DNA of 64,000 nt from Aureispira sp. CCB-QB1 (GCF_000724545.1 NZ_JHBV01000049.1:62001-126000); one strand, 5' to 3'. Numbered from the stretch's first letter, positions 9,239 to 18,497 are shown. Numbers and translations are program-made. The notes: generated from the sequence alone by a model not told the origin.

Positions 9239-10333
9239 ATGACAGTTAAAAGGATAACAAAGTACCTAGTTGTAACCGTATTATTAGTTTTTATTGTATC
9301 AACTACCATTAAATCGACTCGTATTGATCCTATTGCTTGGGTGCCTCCGCAAAAACCAAAATTAGAAGGCGTTTTAAAAACCAATGAATTATTACAAAAA
9401 ACAGAATGGATTGATTTAAAGGGATGGTACGGTCCTGAAGATATTGCGATTGATAAAGCAGGTAATTTGTATTGTGGGGTGCACAAAAAAAATGATTTTA
9501 ACCAAGGAGCTATTGTCAAAATTGATAAAAATGGAACCCTTTCTGTTTTTTGTGATACCGAAAAATGGGTGGCAGGTTTGCATTTTGATGCCGAAGGAAA
9601 TTTGATTGCGTGCGATCAAAAAAGAGGATTAATTTCTGTTGATCCTAAAGGAACAATTACGGTATTGGCTCAAGAAGATGAGTATGGTCGCTCGTTCTTA
9701 ATTCCCAATGATGTTGATATTGCTAATGATGGGAAAATTTATTTTTCTAGCACTTCTTCTAAATATTCCTTTAGTATGTCAAATGCACTTAAAATCGTTT
9801 TAGAGGCACGCCCAGATGGTGGTTTATTTTGTTATGACCCAAGAACAAAGGCTGTTGAAACGCTGATTGATAGTTCTTTTTTTGGTAATGGCGTAGCTGT
9901 TTCTAAAAATGATGAATTTGTCTTGATGGTAGATTTGACAAAATATAGGGTATTGCGTTATTGGTTAAAAGGTTCTAAAAAAGGAACAATAGATACCTTT
10001 ATTGACAATTTACCTGGTTTGCCCAATGGCATTTCTAGAAGAGCAGACGGTAGTTTCTGGTTGGGTTTTAGCTCTTGCCGAAATGATGATTTAGACAATT
10101 TGCAGCCTAATGTTTGGTTGAAAAAACTTGTTTTTGGCTTGCCCGACTTTATGAAACCAGCTATGCAGGCTTATGGCATTGTGATGCATTTAAGCCCTAC
10201 GGGAGAAATATTAAAAACCTATTGCGATACTTCTGGCAAACGAGTACCTGAAGCAAGCTCTATTGAAGAACAAGATGGTGTGCTTTATTTGGGTGGAGAT
10301 TTGATTGACCACATAGGCAAGTATATATTATAA
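9239..10333 (+). CDS. SMP-30/gluconolactonase/strictosidine-synthase-like beta-propeller protein
   Basis: 364 residues. One hydrophobic N-terminal segment (about 7-25) acts as a signal anchor. It is followed by a six-bladed propeller with NHL-like strands such as GPEDIAIDKAGNLYCG, FDAEGNLIACD and IPNDVDIANDGKIYF. The C-terminal half (FFGNGVAVSKND, LPGLPNGISRRADGSFW, EASSIEEQDGVLYLGG) most resembles the strictosidine-synthase/APMAP branch, whose usual activity is calcium-dependent hydrolysis of lactones or esters. The substrate cannot be told from sequence. Active domain outside the cytoplasm is inferred from the anchor. A terminator follows. Confidence 0.85.
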   Translation: MTVKRITKYLVVTVLLVFIVSTTIKSTRIDPIAWVPPQKPKLEGVLKTNELLQKTEWIDLKGWYGPEDIAIDKAGNLYCGVHKKNDFNQGAIVKIDKNGTLSVFCDTEKWVAGLHFDAEGNLIACDQKRGLISVDPKGTITVLAQEDEYGRSFLIPNDVDIANDGKIYFSSTSSKYSFSMSNALKIVLEARPDGGLFCYDPRTKAVETLIDSSFFGNGVAVSKNDEFVLMVDLTKYRVLRYWLKGSKKGTIDTFIDNLPGLPNGISRRADGSFWLGFSSCRNDDLDNLQPNVWLKKLVFGLPDFMKPAMQAYGIVMHLSPTGEILKTYCDTSGKRVPEASSIEEQDGVLYLGGDLIDHIGKYIL

Positions 10334-10364
10334 TAGTTGCAACTTAAGATCTTATTTAAATGAG

Positions 10365-10419
10365 AATAGAAATTTAGCTATGGAAGCAATGCCTAGCTGG
10401 GTTTCTATTTTTTTTTTTT
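10365..10419 (+). terminator. Intrinsic terminator after the beta-propeller gene
   Basis: AATAGAAA...AGCTA pairs with TAGCT...TTTCTATT (10365-10380 with 10394-10409) with a 3-base internal bulge, and an unbroken run of T follows to 10419. Confidence 0.75.
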
Positions 10420-10498
10420 GAAAAATTTTCACCTTCTGCGAACCTTTGATTTTGGGCGGGGTATAACGGATAAATATAAAAACTAAAAATGCAGAAAA

Positions 10499-11653
10499 AT
10501 GAAAAATAGAATTCTTGTAATGACCTTATGTTTAAGCTTTATCATATTTGCGGAAGCTCAAACCGTTCAACCCCAAAAAGTACATTCTATTGTTAAGGTG
10601 CAATATGAATACGATTGGTATGTTGAACAACATGAATTGTGGAAAAAAGAACTAACGAAAAATCCGAAACATGCAGATGGTTGGTTGAGTTATTACACAG
10701 CAGCGCGAATGGCTAAGATATTAGCACCCGATCAAGGAACAAGAGAAAAGTGGATTCAAAGAATGAAGGCAATTGTAACCGAAATGAAAGTGCCGATAAA
10801 AGGAACCTATGAGTATCATTACATTCAAGGTTATGATGAAATGGATAAATCGAAGGGAATTGAGCATATTTTCGAAGCTTATAAATTAGATGCTACTCGT
10901 CCTGATGTATATGATGAATTGGTTACGTATTATGAAACCAATCGAAATAAAGAGAAGTTAGAAGAAGTATGCAAAAATTGGAAAGCTAGTAGCGATTTGT
11001 CGCCAACACTCTTAAATTGGAATTATAATATGTTAATGAGTACTCAAAAGAATGCTATTTTAATTACGTTTGGAGATAATGATACGTACCCCTCGTTAGT
11101 CTTGCAGTATGCAGAAGGAGTACGAAAAGATGTGACGGTTATCAATAGTAGTTTGATTTTTTTAGAGAATTATCGAAAAGCTTTGTTTAAAGAGTTGAGT
11201 ATTCCTGAAATTGAAGAAGAAATTACAGGAATAAAGATGATTGTAGATCACATTATTGAGCATAAAGGAGAACGTCCTCTTTATACGGGTATCGCTGGGA
11301 ATCATGCTGCTTTAGGTCTGAGTGATAAGTTATTTAATGTAGGATTGGCAATGTTTTATTGCGATGAGGAAATTAGCACAACTTCTTATTTGATTAATAA
11401 TTTTGAGAACCATATTTTATTAGATTATCTAGTTTGTACCTTCCACAATGAAGTTTTTCCTAGTGCTGTAGATCGTTATAATTTGCTCTATGTTCCAGGA
11501 TTAATGTTATTATACAAACATTATATTTTAGTAGAGGATGTTCGCAAGCAAGCTAAAATTAAAAAGATTGTTTTGAGTATAAGCAAAGGGTGTCAGCAAG
11601 AAGAAGCCATAAAAAAACAGTTGAACTATTATGAAAAACTAGCCCAAAAATAA
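10499..11653 (+). CDS. Hypothetical secreted protein with helical (TPR-like) N-terminal half
   Basis: 384 residues. A signal peptide of about 20 residues ends FAEA. Residues 25-170 look like irregular TPR helices (WKKELTKNPKHADGWLSYYTAARMAK). The centre, ILITFGDNDTYPSLVLQYAEGVRKDV, recalls the GDNDTYP motif at the C-terminal end of DUF2723 membrane proteins, but no membrane segments are present here. The gene is followed within 20 bases by a terminator and then by an ECF sigma factor. The function is unknown; a periplasmic or outer-membrane location is inferred from the signal peptide. Confidence 0.75.
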   Translation: MKNRILVMTLCLSFIIFAEAQTVQPQKVHSIVKVQYEYDWYVEQHELWKKELTKNPKHADGWLSYYTAARMAKILAPDQGTREKWIQRMKAIVTEMKVPIKGTYEYHYIQGYDEMDKSKGIEHIFEAYKLDATRPDVYDELVTYYETNRNKEKLEEVCKNWKASSDLSPTLLNWNYNMLMSTQKNAILITFGDNDTYPSLVLQYAEGVRKDVTVINSSLIFLENYRKALFKELSIPEIEEEITGIKMIVDHIIEHKGERPLYTGIAGNHAALGLSDKLFNVGLAMFYCDEEISTTSYLINNFENHILLDYLVCTFHNEVFPSAVDRYNLLYVPGLMLLYKHYILVEDVRKQAKIKKIVLSISKGCQQEEAIKKQLNYYEKLAQK

Positions 11654-11670
11654 TGAATTCGCTTTAATTT

Positions 11671-11709
11671 AGGTTGTTCTTTAACGAACCAGAACAGCCT
11701 ATTTTTTTT
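11671..11709 (+). terminator. Terminator/attenuator ending 3 bases before the sigma-factor start
   Basis: AGGTTGTTCT (11671-11680) pairs with AGAACAGCCT (11691-11700) and is followed by a T run to 11709. The ATG of the sigma factor is at 11713. An alternative small stem GTTC/GAAC uses part of the same left arm, so two mutually exclusive folds are possible. It would terminate transcripts from the upstream gene or attenuate entry into the sigma operon. Confidence 0.7.
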
Positions 11710-11712
11710 ATT

Positions 11713-12282
11713 ATGGAAAGAATAAAAAACAAATCGGACGAGGATTTAATGCGACATGTTCAAGAAGGGGCAGAATGGGCGTTTAATGAACTGTATCAGC
11801 GATACAGTCAGCGAATTTTGTATTTTATGTACAAGATGTTGCGGCAAGATGAGGCAAAAGCACAGGACTTATTGCAAGATGTGTTCTTAAAAATAGTGGA
11901 AACTCCCGAAAAATTTGATGTAACACGAAATTTTAAAACTTGGATTTTTACTGTAGCTGCGAATAGTTGTAAGAATTATTTTAGAGCGCAAAAAGGAGGC
12001 TTTTTAGAGTTAGAAAAGGCACCCAAATTGACAACGACTCAAGCGTCTGTGGAGTTGAATACGGGAATTTTTCAAGCGCAATTAAACGTAGCATTAGACG
12101 AGTTGGCTTATGTATACAAAGAAGCGTTTGTTTTAAAATACAGAGAAGGCTTGAGTCTTCAAGAAATTGCACTGGTGATGAATTGTCCTTTGGGGACGGT
12201 TAAATCTAGATTGAGTAGTGCCACAAAATTATTAGGAAAGAGATTGGCTCCATTTAGAGCAAGCCTTTTGACAAAAGATTAA
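11713..12282 (+). CDS. ECF-type RNA polymerase sigma factor
   Basis: 189 residues from the ATG at 11713. A TTG 39 bases upstream is in frame but falls inside the terminator hairpin and is rejected. Region 2 spans about 17-85 (FNELYQRYSQRILYFMYKML, DLLQDVFLKI, TWIFTVAANSCKNYFR). Region 4 spans about 125-180 (REGLSLQEIALVMNCPLGTVKSRL). The long region 3 and the anti-sigma domains of larger sigma factors are absent. The next gene begins 6 bases after the stop and encodes a membrane protein that looks like its anti-sigma partner, so the pair probably senses an envelope signal. Confidence 0.92.
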   Translation: MERIKNKSDEDLMRHVQEGAEWAFNELYQRYSQRILYFMYKMLRQDEAKAQDLLQDVFLKIVETPEKFDVTRNFKTWIFTVAANSCKNYFRAQKGGFLELEKAPKLTTTQASVELNTGIFQAQLNVALDELAYVYKEAFVLKYREGLSLQEIALVMNCPLGTVKSRLSSATKLLGKRLAPFRASLLTKD

Positions 12283-12288
12283 ATAAAA

Positions 12289-12948
12289 ATGGAAATATAT
12301 AATTTATTAGAACAAAAAGCATTTGATGAATTAAATGCAGCAGAACAAGCTTTTGTATTGGAGCAAATGTCTTCGGAAGCCTATGATTATGAGCGAAGCA
12401 TTATTTTGGCTAGCCAAGATTTTTGGGAACAAGAATCGACTCAAATTCAACCTGCCCCTCCTCTTCCTAACAGGGCTTTGGCGGCTTTGAAAGCTAAAAA
12501 ATCTAAAGAAACGCAACCTCCCAAAGGAATCATAGCTGCTTTGTTAGCGTACAAAATACCTGCGTGGCAGGCTGCTGCTGCTTTGATTTTTGTTTTTTTC
12601 TTTGTACGAGGCTTGGGAACAGCCCAACAAAACCAAACTATTATTGTTGCAGAGGAACATTTGCGAGATACCGTTTTTGTTAAAGAATATATTACAAAAG
12701 TCAAAGAGTTACCAGCAGACACATTAATCAAAGTCGTCTACAAAGAGGCTCGTCCAAAAGAGAATCGCAATGAAAATGTATTGGCTTCCAATAAGCAAAG
12801 TCCTGCTCCTAACAAGAATGTGAAGCCCCAAGGGCAAGCCATTGTTCAGGAATTTGATGATGTGCTACAATATTGCAATACTGCTTCTAGTTCTCCTGCC
12901 AGTAAAGATACATTTTTGCAAATACTCAGTAATGAAGTTTTCTTTTAA
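12289..12948 (+). CDS. Probable membrane-anchored anti-sigma factor
   Basis: 219 residues. The acidic N-terminus (FDELNAAEQAFVLEQMSSEAYDYER) has the pattern seen in the cytoplasmic part of Bacteroidota anti-sigma proteins. One membrane segment lies at about 93-111 (WQAAAALIFVFFFV), followed by a periplasmic tail with a Pro/Asn/Gln-rich linker (KQSPAPNKNVKPQGQ). No zinc-binding ZAS motif and no FecR domain are present. The assignment rests on the topology, the N-terminal pattern and the 6-base gap to the ECF sigma gene. The predicted role is to hold the sigma factor at the inner membrane. Confidence 0.75.
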   Translation: MEIYNLLEQKAFDELNAAEQAFVLEQMSSEAYDYERSIILASQDFWEQESTQIQPAPPLPNRALAALKAKKSKETQPPKGIIAALLAYKIPAWQAAAALIFVFFFVRGLGTAQQNQTIIVAEEHLRDTVFVKEYITKVKELPADTLIKVVYKEARPKENRNENVLASNKQSPAPNKNVKPQGQAIVQEFDDVLQYCNTASSSPASKDTFLQILSNEVFF

Positions 12949-13146
12949 AAAATGCTTGTAAAAATATTCTACTTATTAGTTTTAGTTTGTTGATAATTAG
13001 TTTCTTAGGTCGTTTGTTTGTTGGGTAAATATCTTAAAGGCAAACAAACTTTACCTTTCTTTTGAAAGAAGGGGCGTTTAACTTTAGAGTATTCAAATAC
13101 ATTAATTTTAACACAAAGAAAACATTATTAAAAAAAACTAAAGTAA

Positions 13147-14457
13147 ATGAAGATTACTATTATCATTGGCGTTCTATTGTTAAGTTGTACCAATTACTCT
13201 TTTGCCCAATTTGGGAAAATAAAAATCAAAAAACCTAAAATAACGGCTCCTTCAAAATCCAAACCCTCCAACTCTAACTCAACGTCTTCCGAATCAAATA
13301 AAAAATCGTCCACAACTCAAAGCACCACTTCTAGTTCTAATACAGGGAGGACTTCTGAAGGTGCTCCAACACGTCGCTCAGAACTACCGAGCTATGAAAC
13401 GTATAGCAAGGTAAGGGATAATATAAGATATGCCAAAAGTGCAATGGAGGATGCTTCTTGGAAAATAAGTCCCGATGAGAAATCACAAAGTAAAATATTA
13501 AATTACTTGAGTAAAGCGAAAGAGAATTTAGATATCTTAAACCAAGATCCTGCAGAAAAAGATAGAGCTTATTTAAAACAATTTAATGAAGACTATCCTC
13601 TTTTGAAAAAGCAATGTATGGACGACCTTGCCAATTATTCTAATAAATCTCAATACATTGACCGTTTAGAAGAGTACAATAGATGGGTTGCTTTAGGTTC
13701 GGATTATAGTAATGACAATTTTACTCCTAACTATAAAGATTATGAAGCCTTGCTAGCAGGTTATGAAAAAGAGCAACCAGAGCATTTTAAAAATAGCAGT
13801 CGTACTCAAAAGATAGTGGCTACCGTTAACAATCATTTTGAAGTAGATGTTTACAAAAAAGTAGATGACTTGGAGCAGGACGTAAATGCGCTTATCAAAA
13901 ATATTCACCGTTTAAATAGCCGTCAAGAAGAAACTTACCTTTTAAATGCAGATAATTATTTAAAAAAGTTTGAGAAACCTACTAAGTTGTTAGAAGAATA
14001 TAAGCAAAACTTGTTAAAAGATCATACGTCAGCAAATGCCTTGACCGCAAAAATGGACAAAGAAAAAAGTATGTTAGAAGAATATATCAATAGTGGCAAG
14101 TTAGCAGCACATCAAGCTAAGTACGCACAAGAAATTATTGATAGTAAGCGTTTGAGAAAAGGAATGTCAGATAGTAAAATTGAGTCGTATGCCAAAGATG
14201 AGCTTCCTGCTAAATATGGAAAAATACTTAGAGTAACCATTGCTTCACCAGGGTGGTATGTCAATAAAAATGCTTATATACCTCTTAATAAAAATGTACA
14301 AGTTGAATTCGCAACTCAAAAAGAAGATGGTAAGTGTTATTATGTTGGGGCAATTATAAGAAGAAATTATGAAGGGGGTGGCGTCTATAGCGACACTTGG
14401 TATATGACAGGGATTTGGAACGATGGGGAAATGAACTGTAAGAATGTTAATAAGTAA
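13147..14457 (+). CDS. Hypothetical secreted coiled-coil protein with Ser/Thr-rich linker
   Basis: 436 residues, no family recognised. A signal peptide of about 20 residues (ending NYSFA) is followed by a basic stretch (KIKIKKPKITAPSKSK), a Ser/Thr/Asn-rich low-complexity linker at about 35-75, and a long charged helical part (100-370). A C-terminal region of mixed beta character ends in WYMTGIWNDGEMNCKNVNK. The linker suggests a surface or periplasmic protein whose helical body stands off from the membrane. It follows the anti-sigma gene by about 200 bases on the same strand and could belong to its regulon, which is only a guess. Confidence 0.72.
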   Translation: MKITIIIGVLLLSCTNYSFAQFGKIKIKKPKITAPSKSKPSNSNSTSSESNKKSSTTQSTTSSSNTGRTSEGAPTRRSELPSYETYSKVRDNIRYAKSAMEDASWKISPDEKSQSKILNYLSKAKENLDILNQDPAEKDRAYLKQFNEDYPLLKKQCMDDLANYSNKSQYIDRLEEYNRWVALGSDYSNDNFTPNYKDYEALLAGYEKEQPEHFKNSSRTQKIVATVNNHFEVDVYKKVDDLEQDVNALIKNIHRLNSRQEETYLLNADNYLKKFEKPTKLLEEYKQNLLKDHTSANALTAKMDKEKSMLEEYINSGKLAAHQAKYAQEIIDSKRLRKGMSDSKIESYAKDELPAKYGKILRVTIASPGWYVNKNAYIPLNKNVQVEFATQKEDGKCYYVGAIIRRNYEGGGVYSDTWYMTGIWNDGEMNCKNVNK

Positions 14458-14490
14458 TTAAGAGAATAATATCTAATAAGTGGTTGTTAA

Positions 14491-14529
14491 AGAGGCTGTC
14501 TGAAATATTGAATCAGGCAGCCTCTCTTT
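14491..14529 (+). terminator. Terminator between the coiled-coil protein gene and tgt
   Basis: AGAGGCTGTCTGA (14491-14503) pairs with TCAGGCAGCCTCT (14513-14525) with one mismatch and a 9-base loop, then CTTTG. The genes on either side converge, so it may serve both, though the T tract is short. Confidence 0.7.
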
Positions 14530-14550
14530 GATATAAAAAGCGATTTTGTA

Positions 14551-15693
14551 CTACAAACGACGACTTAATTTAGGAACCATTTCATTTTTCCAAGCAGTAA
14601 AGTCGCCTGCTATAATATGCTTGCGAGCTTCACCAACCAACCAAAGATAAAAAGCAAGGTTGTGAATAGAGGCAATTTGTGGTCCTAACAACTCTCCCGA
14701 AGCAAATAAGTGTCGTACATAGGCTTTGGTATAAAAGCGAGAGGTTGGATTAGGAGCATCAGGATCTAATGGAGAAAAATCTGCTTTCCATTTGGCATTT
14801 TTCATATTCATAGCCCCCTCTTTGGTGTAAATAAGTGCATGACGAGCATTTCGAGTGGGCAATACACAGTCAAACATATCTACTCCCAACGCAATACACT
14901 CCAATAAATTGGCAGGTGTGCCAACACCCATCAAATAACGAGGTTTTTCTTTGGGCAAAATGCTACAAACTAAATCGGTCATCTCATACAAATCTTCGTG
15001 AGGTTCTCCAACAGATAATCCCCCAATTGCATTACCAACACTATCATAGTTGGCAATAGTTTCTGCCGATTGTTTGCGCAAATCTTTGTATACAGAACCC
15101 TGTACAATAGGAAAGAGCGCTTGTTCATAACCATACAAGGGATCTGTTTCATTGAACCTTGTCCAACAACGTTTTAACCAACGATGAGTCATGTGCATGG
15201 AGCGTTTGGCGTATTTGTACTCACAAGGATAAGGTGTACATTCGTCAAACGCCATGATAATATCTGCTCCAATTTTGCGCTGAATATCCATCACATTTTC
15301 AGGAGTAAACAAGTGCTTCGATCCATCAATATGGGAAGCAAAAGTTGCCCCTTCTTCTTTTATTTTTCGGCGGTGAGCCAATGAAAAAACCTGATATCCT
15401 CCACTATCTGTTAAGATGGGTTTGTCCCAACCATTAAATTTATGCAAGCCACCTGCCTGCTCCAAAATATCTGTTCCTGGGCGCAAGTATAAGTGATAGG
15501 TATTGCCCAATATAATTTGAGCGTTGATGTCATTGGTCAATTCGTGTTGGTGAACACCTTTTACAGTAGCAACGGTTCCTACAGGCATAAAAATAGGCGT
15601 TTGGATATCCCCATGAGCGGTATGCAAACAGCCTGCTCTTGCACTCGAATTGACATCATTGGCCTCTAAATCAAATTTCATCTTCATAGACAT
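14551..15693 (-). CDS. tgt: Queuine/preQ1 tRNA-ribosyltransferase, zinc-ligand-less form
   Basis: 380 residues. It exchanges the wobble guanine of GU(N) tRNAs for preQ1 (bacterial substrate). The catalytic acids are present: Asp96 in TDSGGYQVF and Asp275 in MFDCVLPTRNARH. Substrate-pocket motifs FDECTPYP (149-156) and QGSVYKDLR are also conserved. The zinc site is not: where E. coli-type enzymes have CxCxxC after LDP, this one reads LDPDAPNPTSRF (309-320) with no cysteine, though the His of IHNL is kept. I believe other non-Bacteroides members of the phylum share this loss, but that is from memory. It faces the divergently transcribed glycosyltransferase gene. Confidence 0.95.
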   Translation of the reverse strand: MSMKMKFDLEANDVNSSARAGCLHTAHGDIQTPIFMPVGTVATVKGVHQHELTNDINAQIILGNTYHLYLRPGTDILEQAGGLHKFNGWDKPILTDSGGYQVFSLAHRRKIKEEGATFASHIDGSKHLFTPENVMDIQRKIGADIIMAFDECTPYPCEYKYAKRSMHMTHRWLKRCWTRFNETDPLYGYEQALFPIVQGSVYKDLRKQSAETIANYDSVGNAIGGLSVGEPHEDLYEMTDLVCSILPKEKPRYLMGVGTPANLLECIALGVDMFDCVLPTRNARHALIYTKEGAMNMKNAKWKADFSPLDPDAPNPTSRFYTKAYVRHLFASGELLGPQIASIHNLAFYLWLVGEARKHIIAGDFTAWKNEMVPKLSRRL

Positions 15694-15762
15694 TTTTTTA
15701 GTTTAAATTGTGTGCTTTGGATTGGGAGTTCTATTTTCGGTGTTCAAAAAAAGAAAATCACC

Positions 15763-16866
15763 ATGGATGTTTTTTTTATAATGTGGTATAGTATCGCTAT
15801 CCTTCAATTAGGCTATTGGGGGATTGTTTTTCAACGATTAGTTTGGTATCGCCCCTTGCAAAATCATACCATTTGTTCGTTTCCAGGAGTATCTATTATA
15901 ATTTGTGCTAGAAACGAAGCTGCAAATCTACAAAAAAACTTAGAATCTATACTACTGCAAGATTATCCAATATTTGAAGTTATTGTTGTTAACGACGACT
16001 CTAGTGATGAAAGCTTAGATGTATTAAGAACCTATGAAGGACAATTTACACATTTAAAAGTGGTACATCTACGTAATAAGCAACGTCAAGGAAAGAAAGA
16101 AGCCTTAACAAAAGGTATTGCTCAAGCGAAGTACCCTTGGATTTTGCTAACAGACGCAGATTGTAAGGCAGCTTCTAGCAATTGGATACGACAAATGTAT
16201 CAACAAGCAGAAACGTCAAAAAGTGCTATTGTGTTAGGGTATGGTCCCTACACACGTGCCAAAACTTGGTTAAATCGTTGGGTGCAATTTGAAACAATCT
16301 ATGTTGCCATTCAGTATCTCTCTTTTGCCTTGTGGAAAATTCCTTATATGGGAGTGGGGCGAAATTTGATGTATCGGAAGTCTCTTTTTATACAAGAAAA
16401 TGGATTTGAACGGCATCAGCACATTGCTTCGGGAGATGATGATTTGTTTATCAATGCGGTTGCGAATAATCACAACACAGCTATTTGCTTGCATGAAGAT
16501 AGTTTTATGTATTCGAATCCTCCTAACTCATGGAAGGCTTTGTATCGACAAAAACAGCGACATTACTCGACTAGTACGACTTACAAATTCAAACATAAAA
16601 TATTACTCGGATTACTTTCTGTTTCTCATTTTTGTTTTTATCTAGGATTGTGTATCTTTATTATAACAAATAATTGGACGAACTCAATAGTAGGAATCAT
16701 TTTATTAAGAACTTTATTGATGCATCTCGTGTTTGGGAAATATCTAAGGAAAGTCAAACAACGATCGTTTTTGAAGTATGTTTTGATCTTAGATGCCTTA
16801 CTTCCTATATATTATATTATTTTTGCTTCGTCTTTGATGGGGCAGCAAAACAAAACTTGGAAATAG
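15763..16866 (+). CDS. Family 2 glycosyltransferase, membrane-bound
   Basis: 367 residues from the ATG at 15763; an in-frame GTG at 15712 is rejected because the hydrophobic anchor begins right after the ATG. An N-terminal membrane segment (about 3-20) precedes a GT-A domain with the nucleotide-sugar motifs VSIIICARNEA, VVNDDSSD and LLTDADC (DxD). GDDDLFINAV carries the acceptor-site acids, and RQKQRHYS stands in for the processive Q-x-x-R-W motif. Two or three C-terminal membrane segments follow. This layout is that of membrane synthases making polysaccharide or glycolipid chains. The sugar is unknown. The sigma-factor gene begins 14 bases after the stop, so the two are probably one operon. 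Confidence 0.9.
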   Translation: MDVFFIMWYSIAILQLGYWGIVFQRLVWYRPLQNHTICSFPGVSIIICARNEAANLQKNLESILLQDYPIFEVIVVNDDSSDESLDVLRTYEGQFTHLKVVHLRNKQRQGKKEALTKGIAQAKYPWILLTDADCKAASSNWIRQMYQQAETSKSAIVLGYGPYTRAKTWLNRWVQFETIYVAIQYLSFALWKIPYMGVGRNLMYRKSLFIQENGFERHQHIASGDDDLFINAVANNHNTAICLHEDSFMYSNPPNSWKALYRQKQRHYSTSTTYKFKHKILLGLLSVSHFCFYLGLCIFIITNNWTNSIVGIILLRTLLMHLVFGKYLRKVKQRSFLKYVLILDALLPIYYIIFASSLMGQQNKTWK

Positions 16867-16880
16867 AAATAGCATAACCA

Positions 16881-17489
16881 ATGAATAAAAACTTATCAGA
16901 TAGAGCATTAGAAGATTTTGAATTGGTTCGCAAGGCCGTAGAGGGGAATAATCAATTGGCTTATGCAGAGTTAATGGAACGTTATCGAGATTCGATTTAT
17001 CATACGATGTTTAAGATGGTACACAATCACGATGATGCAGAGGATTTGACCATAGAGGCTTTTGGGAAGGCATTTAGAAAATTAGCTACTTATACACCCA
17101 ATTATGCTTTTAGTACTTGGTTGTTTAAGATTGCGACCAATAATGGTATTGATTTTTTGCGTAAAAAACGCTTAAAATTATTATCCATAGACGATACTTT
17201 AGAAAAGGATGGCGAGCAAGATTTTTCTAATAACCTAAAGTCAACGGCTTTAGATCCAGAAGAACGCTACATTCGCCAACAGCGTAAATTAATTATGCGC
17301 GATTTATTGAATAAGTTGAGTGATAAATATCGAGTGATGATTGAACTACGATTTTTTGAAGAGCTTTCTTATCAAGAAATATCTGAGCAGCTTGATTTGC
17401 CTATTGGAACTGTAAAAGCACAACTATTTCGTGCCAAAGAGTTGCTTTACGATATCTTGAGCAAAAGCAAGGCAGGGAACTCGTTGTAA
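16881..17489 (+). CDS. RNA polymerase sigma-70 family factor (ECF type)
   Basis: 202 residues. Region 2 covers about 25-100 (LAYAELMERYRDSIYHTMFKM, DAEDLTIEAFGKAF, FSTWLFKIATNNGIDFLRKKR). A linker includes the acidic stretch DDTLEKDGEQD, and region 4 covers about 138-190 (FEELSYQEISEQLDLPIGTVKAQLFRAKELL). No anti-sigma gene follows; the next gene is convergent. Being 14 bases behind the glycosyltransferase suggests co-transcription. Homologues in the phylum often serve as general stress or housekeeping-like ECF factors, which is an inference here. Confidence 0.9.
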   Translation: MNKNLSDRALEDFELVRKAVEGNNQLAYAELMERYRDSIYHTMFKMVHNHDDAEDLTIEAFGKAFRKLATYTPNYAFSTWLFKIATNNGIDFLRKKRLKLLSIDDTLEKDGEQDFSNNLKSTALDPEERYIRQQRKLIMRDLLNKLSDKYRVMIELRFFEELSYQEISEQLDLPIGTVKAQLFRAKELLYDILSKSKAGNSL

Positions 17490-17561
17490 GCACAAATATT
17501 TGCTGCCTTAAGAAGATAAATAAAGAATAACGATCAGTTCTAAGGAGTCCTATTGATCTGA

Positions 17562-18497
17562 TTAGTCATTTTCCATTTCATTGTCTTGAATAACAGTTAC
17601 TTCTACTGTCGTGTCATTGGTCGTATCCAAATTGTATAAATCTCTTTCTTTGGCTTCTTCCAATGCTCCCTTTAGTTGCACTGGTTTTCCTTGTTGGCGG
17701 ACTTTGATGTTTAGCAATTCTACTGTTAAGGAAAAGAAAATAGCAAAATACATATACCCTTTGGGGACTTCTACATTGCTTGGCATTAGGTGAGCGCTAT
17801 GAGCACCTTCTACAACCAACATAAATCCAATCAAAATTAAAAAGGAGAGTCCTAGTACTTGAATAGAAGGGTGCTTGTTGACAAAACGACCAATTGGTCC
17901 TGCAAAAGCCATCATGATAATCATGGAAATTACCACCCCTAAGATCATAATAGACAATGGGTCATAGAAACGAGTAGGGTCAGAAGCCATTGGTGTTCGC
18001 GCGACATCTTGTGTGAGTCCGACGGCTGTTAAAATGGAATCAAATGAGAAGACAATATTTAACAAGCAGATTTGAAGAATGATACTGCCTAATGTGTTTT
18101 TAGGGTTGTGATCTCCTGTGTTTTCTTCATTAACACCCTCTAATTTATGATGAATTTCAGAGACGGACTTGTACAATAAAAACAAACCTCCAAACATCAA
18201 GATTAGACTTTGCCCCGTCACTTTTGCATGCATGCCCCAAATATGTGGCTCCCATAAGGGATCTTGCATAGCAATGATAATCGTTATTCCAAAAAGTAAA
18301 ACAATTCTCAATAACATTGCTAAAAACAAACCAATATTACGAGCTTTGGGTTGTTGTTGTTGAGGGAGTTTGTTCGCAACAATAGAAATAAAAATAATAT
18401 TATCAATACCCAAAACGATTTCCATTAACGTTAGCATACCTAAAGAAATCCATGCTTGACTGGTACTGAATAATTCTAAAATTGCTGTGAAATCCAT
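17562..18497 (-). CDS. TerC-family integral membrane protein
   Basis: 311 residues with about seven to eight membrane segments. The family motifs are clear: LMEIVLGIDNIIFISIV (about 24-40), with the conserved acids in E-x-x-x-G-x-D-N, and the mirror motif LLNIVFSFDSILTAVGL (about 144-160). TerC proteins are linked to metal (manganese) export and tellurium resistance, and help metalate exported proteins in other bacteria. The C-terminus is a charged cytoplasmic tail with a Thr/Asp-rich end. It is a single-gene unit, convergent with the sigma-factor gene. Confidence 0.93.
   Translation of the reverse strand: MDFTAILELFSTSQAWISLGMLTLMEIVLGIDNIIFISIVANKLPQQQQPKARNIGLFLAMLLRIVLLFGITIIIAMQDPLWEPHIWGMHAKVTGQSLILMFGGLFLLYKSVSEIHHKLEGVNEENTGDHNPKNTLGSIILQICLLNIVFSFDSILTAVGLTQDVARTPMASDPTRFYDPLSIMILGVVISMIIMMAFAGPIGRFVNKHPSIQVLGLSFLILIGFMLVVEGAHSAHLMPSNVEVPKGYMYFAIFFSLTVELLNIKVRQQGKPVQLKGALEEAKERDLYNLDTTNDTTVEVTVIQDNEMEND

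Noticed and set aside
11674-11712. TTG start for the ECF sigma factor
   Set aside because: This codon is inside the terminator hairpin; the ATG at 11713 gives the normal family N-terminus.
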